Shown here in pieces: positions 33,342 through 42,977 of a DNA stretch of 64,000 nt (positions within the stretch are counted from its first letter, which is position 1; every line of letters starts with the position of its first letter). The notes under the pieces are model-generated. The model was not told the origin of the DNA and did no database searches. It saw only the letters and a list, made by a program, of their open reading frames with translations. Source of the DNA: Streptomyces lienomycini (GTDB lineage Bacteria > Actinomycetota > Actinomycetes > Streptomycetales > Streptomycetaceae); NCBI RefSeq assembly GCF_027947595.1, contig NZ_CP116257.1, positions 5,573,501 through 5,637,500 on the forward strand, read 5' to 3'. The position numbers and the translations under genes were made by a program.

Positions 33342-34444
33342 GCCTTCCGCTCCTCCTTCGGCGCCTCGGCCGGCCGGTCGAACTCGTCGGTCACCGCGGG
33401 CGGGGCGTCCCCGTCGCCGCCGGTCCAGCGCACCAGCAGGTCGCCGAGGGCGGTCTCCTGGTCCAGCTCGACGGCCTTCTCGCGGTACAGCTCCAGCAGG
33501 GCCAGGAAGCGGGCGACGACGGTGAGCGTGTCCTGCGTGTCCTGGACCAGCACACGGAAATCGGCCTCGCCCAGCTCCTTGAGGCGGGCGACGACGATCC
33601 CGGCCTGTTCCTGCACGCTGACCAGGGGCGCGTGGATGTGCTCGACGTACACCTGCGGCTTGGGTTTCGGCTGCATCGCCTTCACGGCGAGCTTGGCGAA
33701 GCCCTCGGGGCCGATGCTGATGACGACCTCGGGCAGCAGCTCGGCGTGGTGGGGTTCCAGGCCGACGGTGCGGGGGTAGCGGCGGGCCTCGGCCGCGAGC
33801 CGGTCGTTGAAGATCTCCGCGATCTGCTTGTACGCGCGGTACTGGAGCAGTCGCGCGAAGAGCAGGTCACGGGCCTCCAGCAGCGCCAGGTCGGCCTCGT
33901 CCTCGACCTCGGCGGCGGGCAGCAGCCGGGCCGCCTTCAGGTCGAGCAGGGTGGCCGCGACCACCAGGAACTCGGTCGTCTCGTCGAGGTCCCAGTCCTG
34001 TCCCCGCGCCCGGATGTGCGCCATGAACTCGTCGGTCACCCTGGACAGCGCGACCTCGGTGACGTCCATCCTGTGCTTGGAGATCAACTGGAGGAGCAGG
34101 TCGAACGGTCCCTCGAAGTTGGCGAGCCGCACCTTGAAGACGCCGTCGCCACCGCCGTCGCCGGTCGCATCGACGCCCGGAAGCCGCTCACTCGTCGCGC
34201 GGACGGCTTCCGCGGAGGTGGAGTCGTTCCACGCGGAGGTTCCCGAGGGCGAGGAGTCCGGCGCCTCGGACAGCGGCACCGCAGGGGCGGGTTCCGCGGC
34301 CTGTGGCGCGGCGGACGCCGACGGGTCCGCGTCGGCGGGCGGGCCCTCGGGCCCCGGCGGAGCCGCCCGCTGCCCCGGACCCCTGCCCAGCGCGCGCCGA
34401 CGGCCCGCGCGGGCACCGGGGCTGGGAGCGTCGTTCGAGGTCAT
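33338..34444 (-). CDS. scpA: Segregation and condensation protein A (kleisin)
   Basis: A 368-residue kleisin. The first about 105 residues are a Pro/Ala/Ser-rich extension. The core begins FKVRLANFEGPFDLLLQLISKHRMDV, which binds the SMC neck, continues through VVAATLLDLKAARLLP, and ends with the winged helix (VARFLALLELYREKAVELDQ) that binds the SMC head. It bridges SMC and ScpB. The gene is 18 bp after an unknown gene and coupled to scpB. The N-terminal extension is longer than in Bacillus ScpA (about 250 residues total) but typical for Streptomyces. Confidence 0.95.
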   Translation of the reverse strand: MTSNDAPSPGARAGRRRALGRGPGQRAAPPGPEGPPADADPSASAAPQAAEPAPAVPLSEAPDSSPSGTSAWNDSTSAEAVRATSERLPGVDATGDGGGDGVFKVRLANFEGPFDLLLQLISKHRMDVTEVALSRVTDEFMAHIRARGQDWDLDETTEFLVVAATLLDLKAARLLPAAEVEDEADLALLEARDLLFARLLQYRAYKQIAEIFNDRLAAEARRYPRTVGLEPHHAELLPEVVISIGPEGFAKLAVKAMQPKPKPQVYVEHIHAPLVSVQEQAGIVVARLKELGEADFRVLVQDTQDTLTVVARFLALLELYREKAVELDQETALGDLLVRWTGGDGDAPPAVTDEFDRPAEAPKEERKA

Positions 34445-34462
34445 GGCCCCCGCAGGCTACCG

Positions 34463-35026
34463 CTACCGCCCGCGCAGCCGTCGTACGAGGATGCTGGCGT
34501 CCCCGCGGGTCTCCAGGTCGGCGAGGACCACGGCGACCGCCTCGCGGACGATGCGGCCGCGGTCGACGGCTAGGCCGTGCTCGCCGCGGAGCACCAGGCG
34601 GGCGTGCTCCAGGTCCATCAGCTCCTCGGCGGAGACGTACACGGTGATCTTCTCGTCGTGGCGCTCCCGCCCGCTGGGGCGGCGTGCGGCGGCTCTGCCG
34701 CGCTTGTTGCGCGGCCGGTCGGCGGCAGAACCTTCCTGCGCGCCCGTACCCGGCCCGGCGCCCTGTGCGGAGCGCTCCGCGCCCCGGCTGCGCGGCTCGC
34801 CCGCCTCCGCGTCCGCCGCGGCGTGCTCCGCGCCCTCGCCGTCACCGCCCCGCGCGGGCACCGACTGCGGTGCGTCCTCGGCGGCGGCCTGGTCGCTCTC
34901 CCCCGCCGGGGCCGGCACCCGGGCCTCGCCGCCCGCCGGTCGCCGCGGGGTGGACGCCTGGAGCGCCGTTCCCCCTGTCGTACGGAAGAGTTCGTCGGCC
35001 CCCGGCAGACTCACTCGGCGTGACAC
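34463..35026 (-). CDS. Conserved hypothetical protein of the parA-scpA operon
   Basis: A 187-residue protein. The first 120 residues are a low-complexity Ala/Gly/Glu/Arg linker. The last 65 (KITVYVSAEELMDLEHARLV, GLAVDRGRIVREAVAVVLAD) look like a ribbon-helix-helix or similar small DNA-binding fold: a beta strand followed by two helices. GTG 35026 lies 9 nt after GGAGGT and gives a 16-bp overlap with parA; an alternative GTG at 35014 would give a GTGA overlap. Its place between parA and scpA suggests it could be the partner of this ParA, in the ParB-like role of a centromere or nucleoid binder. I cannot confirm this. Confidence 0.75.
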   Translation of the reverse strand: MSRRVSLPGADELFRTTGGTALQASTPRRPAGGEARVPAPAGESDQAAAEDAPQSVPARGGDGEGAEHAAADAEAGEPRSRGAERSAQGAGPGTGAQEGSAADRPRNKRGRAAARRPSGRERHDEKITVYVSAEELMDLEHARLVLRGEHGLAVDRGRIVREAVAVVLADLETRGDASILVRRLRGR

Positions 35027-36183
35027 CGGGCGAGCACCTCCCTGGCGAGCTGGCGGTAGGCGGCGGCACCGACGGAGTTGGACGCGTACGTGGTGATCGG
35101 CTCACCGGCGACCGTGGTCTCCGGGAAGCGGACCGTGCGCCCGATGACCGTGTGGTAGACGTGGTCGTCGAACGCCTCGACGACCCGCGCGAGCACCTCG
35201 CGGCTGTGCACCGTGCGCGAGTCGTACATCGTGGCGAGGATGCCGTCGAGCTCCAGGTCGGGGTTGAGCCGCTCCTGGACCTTCTCGATCGTCTCGGTCA
35301 GCAGGGCCACACCGCGCAGCGCGAAGAACTCGCACTCCAGCGGCACGATCACCTTGTGCGCGGCGGTCAGCGCGTTGACCGTGAGCAGGCCGAGCGAGGG
35401 CTGGCAGTCGATCACGATGTAGTCGTAGTCGTCCAACAGCGGCTTCAGCGCCCGCTGCAGGGTGGACTCGCGCGCGACCTCGCTCACCAGCTGCACCTCG
35501 GCCGCCGACAGGTCGATGTTGCTGGGCAGCAGGTCCATGTTGGGGACCGCCGTCTTCAGCAGCACCTCGTCGGCCGCCATGCCCCGCTCCATGAGCAGGT
35601 TGTAGACGGTGAGGTCGAGCTCCATCGGGTTGACGCCGAGTCCGACCGACAGCGCGCCCTGCGGGTCGAAGTCGACGAGCAGCACCCGGCGCCCGTACTC
35701 GGCGAGCGCGGCACCCAGGTTGATGGTCGACGTGGTCTTGCCCACGCCGCCCTTCTGGTTGCACATCGCGATGATCTTGGCGGGGCCGTGATCGGTCAGC
35801 GGGCCCGGGATCGGGAAGTACGGCAGCGGGCGTCCGGTCGGGCCGATGCGCTCACGGCGCTGTCGGGCCGCGTCGGGCGCGAGCGTGGCGGCGTACTCGG
35901 GATCCGGTTCGTACTCCGCGTCCGGGTCGTAGAAGTGCCCCTCGGGCAGTTCGTCGTAGTCGGCGAAGTGGTTGCGGGGCGTGCCACTTCCGTTGCCGGC
36001 CATGGCGTTCACGTGTTGGCCATCCATACTCATGTGTGCTGTCCGAGTTGCCTGCGGACTCTGGTGGTCGGCTGCCGAGGTGCGTACAGCTACGGAGCCG
36101 ACGGCCTCGAGACGCCCGGGACCGTGGGTCCGTGCCGGCATTCCTGGATGACCACCCCCGGGAGTAAATGTCGACTCATTCAC
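35011..36183 (-). CDS. parA: ParA-family ATPase (second, non-oriC type)
   Basis: A 390-residue protein. About 130 residues of poorly conserved N-terminus precede the deviant Walker A KGGVGKTT in IIAMCNQKGGVGKTTSTINL, followed by VLLVDFDPQGALSVGLG and DYDYIVIDCQPSLGLLTVNA. GTG 36183 is 10 nt after AGGAGGT. ParA ATPases form dynamic dimers on the nucleoid and move cargo or DNA. There is no parB next to it, unlike the oriC-proximal parAB pair, and it heads the operon with scpA, scpB and rluB. It probably links nucleoid organisation to condensin loading. Confidence 0.93.
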   Translation of the reverse strand: MNESTFTPGGGHPGMPARTHGPGRLEAVGSVAVRTSAADHQSPQATRTAHMSMDGQHVNAMAGNGSGTPRNHFADYDELPEGHFYDPDAEYEPDPEYAATLAPDAARQRRERIGPTGRPLPYFPIPGPLTDHGPAKIIAMCNQKGGVGKTTSTINLGAALAEYGRRVLLVDFDPQGALSVGLGVNPMELDLTVYNLLMERGMAADEVLLKTAVPNMDLLPSNIDLSAAEVQLVSEVARESTLQRALKPLLDDYDYIVIDCQPSLGLLTVNALTAAHKVIVPLECEFFALRGVALLTETIEKVQERLNPDLELDGILATMYDSRTVHSREVLARVVEAFDDHVYHTVIGRTVRFPETTVAGEPITTYASNSVGAAAYRQLAREVLARCHAE

Positions 36184-36540
36184 AAGTCGTCTTACCTCCT
36201 TGGTGACCAGGGAACTTCTAGACAGGTCAGCGTGGCACCATGCCGACGTTCGGCGACTCTATGGCGTGTCGGCCGTCCGCAGCAACACAATCCGCCGGAC
36301 CCGGCCCGATGTGTCGGCAATGAAACATCCCTCTGTCAAGGGCGTACGGCCGTCGCACAGCAGGTTTCACCGGTGCGCGAATCGGTTGAAGCGTTACGTT
36401 CGAGGCGAGTTGACCGAGTATCGCAAAGTGACCATACACACACCCGGCCGGACCTTGTCGGGCAAGGTCCGGCCGGGTGTGTGGGGTTGACGACCACTGT
36501 TGACGTATCGCCTTTTCCGGTCGCCGACTTGGTCGGGCGA
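36184..36540. other. Intergenic region upstream of parA (357 bp)
   Basis: Holds the parA promoter and, at 36437-36483, the terminator of ald. A GTTTCAC half-site at 36364 resembles half of a parS sequence but the second half is absent. No gene is seen. Confidence 0.5.
36437..36483. terminator. Terminator of ald
   Basis: A perfect 21-bp stem (36437-36457 with 36463-36483) closes the loop TCGGG, about 60 bp beyond the ald stop. Confidence 0.8.
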
Positions 36541-37665
36541 CTAGGCGAGCAGCGAGGCCGGGTCCACGTACTCGAGACCGTGCGCCTCGGCGACCTCCTT
36601 GTAGACGACCTTGCCGTCATGGGTGTTGAGCCCCTTGGCCAGCGCGGGGTCGCGGCGCAGCGCCTCGGCCCAGCCGCGGTCGGCCAGCTCCACGATGTAC
36701 GGCAGCGTGGCGTTGGTCAGCGCGTAGGTGGAGGTGTTGGGCACCGCGCCGGGCATGTTGGCGACGCAGTAGAAGACCGAGTTGTGGACCGGGAAGGTCG
36801 GCTCGGCGTGGGTGGTCGGGTGGGAGTCCTCGAAGCAGCCGCCCTGGTCGATCGCGATGTCGACAAGGACACTCCCGGGCTTCATGCGGGACACCAGCTC
36901 GTTGGTGACCAGCTTCGGCGCCTTGGCGCCGGGGATCAGCACGGCGCCGATCACGAGGTCGGCCTCCAGGCAGGCCTTCTCCAGCTCGAAGGCGTTGGAG
37001 ACGACGGTCTGGATCTTCGTGCCGAAGATCTTGTCGGCTTCCCTGAGCTTGGTGATGTCCTTGTCGAGCAGCGTGACGTGGAAGCCCAGGCCGATGGCGA
37101 TCTGCGCCGCGTTCCAGCCGGAGACGCCGCCGCCGATGACGACGGCCCGGCCCGCGAGCACACCGGGGACGCCGCCGGGCAGCACGCCGCGGCCGCCGTT
37201 GGCGGCCATCAGGTGGTAGGCGCCGACCTGGGGGGCGAGGCGGCCCGCGACCTCGGACATCGGGGCCAGCAGCGGCAGCGCGCGGCTGGGCAGCTCGACC
37301 GTCTCGTAGGCGATCGCGGTGGTGCCGGACTCGATGAGCGCGTCCGTGCACTCCTTGGAGGCGGCCAGGTGCAGGTAGGTGAAGAGCGTCTGGTCCTTGC
37401 GCAGGCGGTGGTACTCCTCCGCGATCGGCTCCTTGACCTTGAGCAGCAGGTCGGCGCAGGCCCAGACCTCGTCCGCGGTGTCGAGTATCCGCGCGCCCGC
37501 GGCGACGTACTCGGTGTCGGGGATCGAGGAGCCGACACCGGCGCCGCGCTCGACGACGACCTGGTGACCGTGGCGCACCAGCTCGTGCACGCCGGCGGGG
37601 GTGATGGCCACCCGGAACTCGTTGTTCTTGACCTCGCGGGGGATGCCGACCTGCACGTGGATCAC
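36541..37665 (-). CDS. ald: L-alanine dehydrogenase
   Basis: A 374-residue NAD-dependent enzyme interconverting alanine and pyruvate plus ammonia. The start region VGIPREVKNNEFRVAITPAGV is diagnostic. Catalytic Lys is in LLLKVKEPI, catalytic His in YLHLAASKE (the conserved His region), and the NAD Rossmann motif is VVIGGGVSGWNAAQIAIGLG. The C-terminus (LNTHDGKVVYKEVAEAHGL) is also standard. The start could be GTG 37665 or GTG 37656; AAGGA is better spaced from the second. It links carbon and nitrogen metabolism and is often induced by alanine. No Lrp-type regulator is adjacent. Confidence 0.96.
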   Translation of the reverse strand: MIHVQVGIPREVKNNEFRVAITPAGVHELVRHGHQVVVERGAGVGSSIPDTEYVAAGARILDTADEVWACADLLLKVKEPIAEEYHRLRKDQTLFTYLHLAASKECTDALIESGTTAIAYETVELPSRALPLLAPMSEVAGRLAPQVGAYHLMAANGGRGVLPGGVPGVLAGRAVVIGGGVSGWNAAQIAIGLGFHVTLLDKDITKLREADKIFGTKIQTVVSNAFELEKACLEADLVIGAVLIPGAKAPKLVTNELVSRMKPGSVLVDIAIDQGGCFEDSHPTTHAEPTFPVHNSVFYCVANMPGAVPNTSTYALTNATLPYIVELADRGWAEALRRDPALAKGLNTHDGKVVYKEVAEAHGLEYVDPASLLA

Positions 37666-37799
37666 GGTCCTTGGCTCAGAGGATGGGGCTATGACAAGGC
37701 ATACCCGCTCGAACGCGGGCGCACCGGGAGAAGCCGCAGGAGAATGTGCGGCAGAGCCAGTCTAATGAAGGCGTTCCCACTGTCCAGCCTTTCAAAGCA

Positions 37800-39827
37800 T
37801 CAATCTTCAGACAGTGGGCTACGGATTTCGCAGGCATCTGCGGTCTCTTCCCTCAGCATGCGCTCGGCCGTGCTCCGCTGCAGCCCGGCCGCGGTGGGGT
37901 CGCCGAGCCGGTCGAGCGTGTCGGCGAGCCGCAGGTGGAGGGCGGCCTGGAGGCGTACGTCCTCGGCCCGGCGGGCCCATTCGACGGCCTCCTGGCAGGT
38001 GCGCAGCGACTCCTCGGGACGCCCGGCGTACTCCTGGACGCGGGCCAGCTCGGACAGGGCCCGCGCGTGCGCCGCCACGTCGCCCGACCTGCGGTGTCCG
38101 GCGAGGGCCGCGCGCCAGGACCGCACCGCCTCGCCGTAGCGGCCGGCGTAGGTGTGGGCGGTGGCGATACGGCCGTAGATCCGGGCGGCGTCGTCGCGCT
38201 CGTCCCGGGCGAGGCGCTGGGCGAGGGCCCGGCCGAACCAGTCGGCGGCCCGGTCGTAGTCCCCCAGCTCCAGGTGGGCGCCGCCCACGGATTCCATGGC
38301 GCGGCCGGTCGCGTACGGGTCGTTCGCCTCGCGTCCGGCGTCCAGCGCGGCCCGGTAGCGCACCAGGGCCTCGGCGGTGCGGCCGGTACGGGCGTCCAGG
38401 TCGGCCAGGTTCAGCAGGGCCGCGGCCTTCTCCCGGGGCAGCTCGCGGCGCTCGGCGACGTCGAGGACGAGGCGGTGGACGCCGTAGAGGTCGGGGGCGG
38501 CGGCCCGGGTGCCGAAATGGGCCACCATGGCGCGCACCAGCTGGGACATGAGCCTGCGGGCGAGGGTGTCCAGCTCCCCGTCGGCGACCGCGAGGCGGGC
38601 CGAGGCCAGCAGCGCGGGACGCCGGGCGCGCAGCCAGTCGGCGGCGGCCCGGGGGTGGGGGAAGCGCAGGTCGCGCGGTGTGCCGAGGAGCTTCTCCCGG
38701 GCCTGCGGATTGTCGGTCTCGGTGACCGCACGGCAGGACTGGAGCAGCCGTACCGTCCGTTCCAGCATGCGGGCGCGGGCCAGCTGCAGCTCGGCCGGCC
38801 GGTCGTGCTTGCGGGCGAGGCGCCTGAGCGGGTCGTGCAGGCACCCGGGGACCTCGTACGCGGGCAGCGGCGAGTCGACGACGCGCAGCAGACCGAGGGC
38901 GACGAAGTCGTCGAGGGTGGTGCGGGCGCCGCCGACCGAGCAGCCGGCGAGCGCGGAGGCGGTGTGCGGGTCGACCAGGCCCGCCGGGGCCAGGGAGAGC
39001 AGCCGCAGCATCCGGGCGGCGGCCGCGGGCAGGGACGCGTAGACGAGGCGGAAGACGCGGCCGAGGGCGCCCCCCTCGTCGCTCTCCGCGTGCACGTGCT
39101 TGGCGAGGTCGGCGACGGCCGCCTGGGGGCGGGCCGCGAGCCAGCCGCCGGCCAGGGTCAGCGCGGCGGGATGGGCCTGGCACAGCTCGACCAGTTGTTC
39201 GGCGGCCCGGGGGTCGACGGTGATGCGGACCGAGCCGGTGCAGCGGGACAGCAGTTCCACGGCCGACTTGGTGTCGAGGCCGCCCAGCGTGCACGGGCGG
39301 ACGTCCGCGATGCCGGTCAGCGGGCCCTCGGCCACGGCGACGGCGAGGCAGTCCGGGGTGTCCGGCAGCAGGGCGTCGACCTGCTCGGCGTCGGCGGCGT
39401 CGTCGAGCAGGAGCAGGACCCTGCGTCCGGCGAGTGCGGTGCGCAGGGCCTCGGTGAGGTCGTCCTCGTCGGCCCCGGGCGGTGCGGAGTGGTCCAGCTC
39501 GGTGAGCAGGCCCCTGGCCAGGCGTTCGACGGGGACGCGGGTGCCGTCCGGTTCGCTCAGCCGGGCCCGCAGCACACCGTCGGGGTAGTCGTCCGCGACC
39601 CGGGCGGCCAGTTCCTCGGCGAGCGCGGTGCGTCCCGAGCCGGGCCGGCCCGCGATGAGCAGGACGCGCGCGCGGGGGGCCTTGCGGCCGGAGAGGGTGT
39701 CGAGGCCCGCGCGTTCGATGTCGGCGCGCAGCTCCTTCAGCTCCCGAGTGCGGCCCAGGAACCGACGCTCCTCAGCAGGGTCGTCCGACAGCCGGACGCC
39801 GTCCGTGTCCACCGCCTGATCCGTCAC
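37800..39827 (-). CDS. NB-ARC/TPR STAND ATPase without a SARP domain
   Basis: A 675-residue protein. After a short start (GTG 39827, after GGGAG) an NB-ARC NTPase follows: FLGRTRELKELRADIERAG, P-loop VLLIAGRPGSGRTALAEELA, and Walker B RRVLLLLDDAADAEQVDALL. A winged-helix-like linker comes next (MLRLLSLAPAGLVDPHTASALA), then at least six TPR-like helical repeats to the C-terminus (ALLNLADLDARTGRTAEALVRYRAAL, in part). This is AfsR without its DNA-binding SARP domain, a common Streptomyces STAND signalling type. The effector is not visible and must be another protein or the ATPase itself. It lies 135 bp upstream of ald, same strand. Confidence 0.85.
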   Translation of the reverse strand: MTDQAVDTDGVRLSDDPAEERRFLGRTRELKELRADIERAGLDTLSGRKAPRARVLLIAGRPGSGRTALAEELAARVADDYPDGVLRARLSEPDGTRVPVERLARGLLTELDHSAPPGADEDDLTEALRTALAGRRVLLLLDDAADAEQVDALLPDTPDCLAVAVAEGPLTGIADVRPCTLGGLDTKSAVELLSRCTGSVRITVDPRAAEQLVELCQAHPAALTLAGGWLAARPQAAVADLAKHVHAESDEGGALGRVFRLVYASLPAAAARMLRLLSLAPAGLVDPHTASALAGCSVGGARTTLDDFVALGLLRVVDSPLPAYEVPGCLHDPLRRLARKHDRPAELQLARARMLERTVRLLQSCRAVTETDNPQAREKLLGTPRDLRFPHPRAAADWLRARRPALLASARLAVADGELDTLARRLMSQLVRAMVAHFGTRAAAPDLYGVHRLVLDVAERRELPREKAAALLNLADLDARTGRTAEALVRYRAALDAGREANDPYATGRAMESVGGAHLELGDYDRAADWFGRALAQRLARDERDDAARIYGRIATAHTYAGRYGEAVRSWRAALAGHRRSGDVAAHARALSELARVQEYAGRPEESLRTCQEAVEWARRAEDVRLQAALHLRLADTLDRLGDPTAAGLQRSTAERMLREETADACEIRSPLSED

Positions 39828-40022
39828 GGGCCACACTCCCGATCCCACCGCACCGGCGCCCGCCGGAACCCCGGTTCGGGCGTTTCCCGAGCCTAGTTCA
39901 CGCTCTGCGACGTTCCCGGCGGAGCGCGGCGGGCACATCCCCCGATCGGATCAGCCGATGGTCACATCGGTGGGGGTCCGGCGGCCGCCCGGGCCTCTCG
40001 GCCCCGGGGGCGGGGGCGGTCC

Positions 40023-40658
40023 TCAGGCCTCGAAGGGCCGGGCCGGCCACGGCGCCTGGGCCGGGCGGAGCGCGTCGAACCCGTCGCCCCGCTCCGCCGC
40101 GACCAGCGCGAGCACGCCCACGACCAGGCAGTTGTTGTGCAGGTCCCCGGCGAGCACACCGCGGACCAGGTCCGCGACGGGCACCCGGGCCAGCTCCATG
40201 TCGGCCTCTTCGTCCTCGACCTCGAAGCGCTCGCCGGCGGCCTCGGACAGGTCCCGGGCGAGGAAGATCCGTACGGCTTCGTCGCAGCCGCCGGGGGTGG
40301 TGTAGACGTCGGTCAGCACCCGCCAGTCCTCGGCCTTGACGTGGGCCTCCTCGTACAGCTCGCGCTGGGCGGCGTGCAGCGGGTTCTCGCCGGGGACGTC
40401 GAGCAGCCCGGCCGGGATCTCCCAGAGCTTCTCGCGCACGGGGTGCCGGTACTGCCTGATGACCAGCACCCGGCCCTCGCCGTCCAGGGCGAGGACGGCC
40501 ACCGAGCCGGGGTGGACCTGGTAGTCGCGGGAGGCCACGGAGCCGTCGGGCATGACCACGTCGTCCGTGCGGATCGAGGTCTTCTTGCCCCGGAAGGGCG
40601 TCCGGGTGCTCCGGACCTCCCACTCCTCGGGGGTGTCCTTGATCGTGCTGCCCGTCAT
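40023..40658 (-). CDS. ADP-ribose pyrophosphatase (Nudix hydrolase)
   Basis: A 211-residue Nudix enzyme of the ADPRase (NudF-like) group. The Nudix region is GLLDVPGENPLHAAQRELYEEA, whose loop is one residue longer than the textbook box, as seen in many actinobacterial ADPRases. The domain-swapped N-terminal strand (DYQVHPGSVAVLALDGEGRVL in part) and IRQYRHPVREKLWEIPAGLL support the assignment. It cleaves ADP-ribose to AMP and ribose 5-phosphate. It lies downstream of pyrG in the same direction, 85 bp apart across a hairpin. Together with the nrtR operon it makes a second ADP-ribose-handling gene within 10 kb, which may be chance. Confidence 0.9.
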   Translation of the reverse strand: MTGSTIKDTPEEWEVRSTRTPFRGKKTSIRTDDVVMPDGSVASRDYQVHPGSVAVLALDGEGRVLVIRQYRHPVREKLWEIPAGLLDVPGENPLHAAQRELYEEAHVKAEDWRVLTDVYTTPGGCDEAVRIFLARDLSEAAGERFEVEDEEADMELARVPVADLVRGVLAGDLHNNCLVVGVLALVAAERGDGFDALRPAQAPWPARPFEA

Positions 40659-40690
40659 CCCTGACCTGCCCTTCCAGACGTACGCGAAAA

Positions 40691-40725
40691 GCCGGGGCCC
40701 GCGCCGTCGACGCGCGTGCCCCGGC
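40691..40725. terminator. Hairpin after pyrG
   Basis: GCCGGGGC (40691-40698) pairs with GCCCCGGC (40718-40725); the 19-nt loop has internal CGCG pairing. It lies between pyrG and the Nudix gene and would reduce readthrough. Confidence 0.55.
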
Positions 40726-40743
40726 CACCGTACAACCGGTGTG

Positions 40744-42393
<1,650 letters not shown>

Positions 42394-42977
42394 GGCCAAG
42401 ACGGGGCTCCCGTGGTCGCGGTCTGGGGGTGCGGTGCGTCCGTCCTCCGGCCCGGTCTCCCGGGGTGTCGTCGGCGGCGCCGTCGCTGCGGTTCCGGGGT
42501 TCTTCTCCCACCGGTCCACGGGCTACCAGCGTAACAGCGCCTCGGGGCGGCGGCTTCCGGCCACCCTCCGCGCACGTCCGGACACGCAGGCGGGAACATC
42601 ACCGTTTCCTCACCCGGCGGTCACCCGTTCGGCGGACCCGGCTTGCCCGGAGCGGCACACAGATCATCTACGTGCGTCGTATCCTGCTCGGACGTTCGCT
42701 GCCGAGTCCGCCCGGCGACGCGGCACCACCCCTCGCCCGTCAGCACCGGAACAACGAGAGCTCGTCAGTTCGTTGAGCAACAGTTGTCGTTTGCGGCACC
42801 GCGTTTGGCTTCACGGTCGGACGGCTGCTTTGCTTCATGACTCAACGACGCATGACACACATCGCACGACACACACCGCACGACCCACATCCCTGACACA
42901 CACCCCTGACCTCACCCTTGACCGCACCAGCGACCGCCCCCATGCGGGGTGACGTGGCCGTTCGACTGGAGTTGCAC
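42394..42977. other. Divergent intergenic region pyrG / GH15 gene (584 bp)
   Basis: No gene recognised. 42850-42915 is a CA-rich stretch with repeated ACACAC and GCACGAC units, unusual against the GC-rich background, just before the GH15 start. The middle (42760-42830) is AT-richer and probably holds a promoter for the GH15 gene. Confidence 0.5.

Noticed and set aside
36364..36370. GTTTCAC, half of a parS site, near parA
   Set aside because: The second half (GTGAAAC) is missing, so there is no support for ParB binding.
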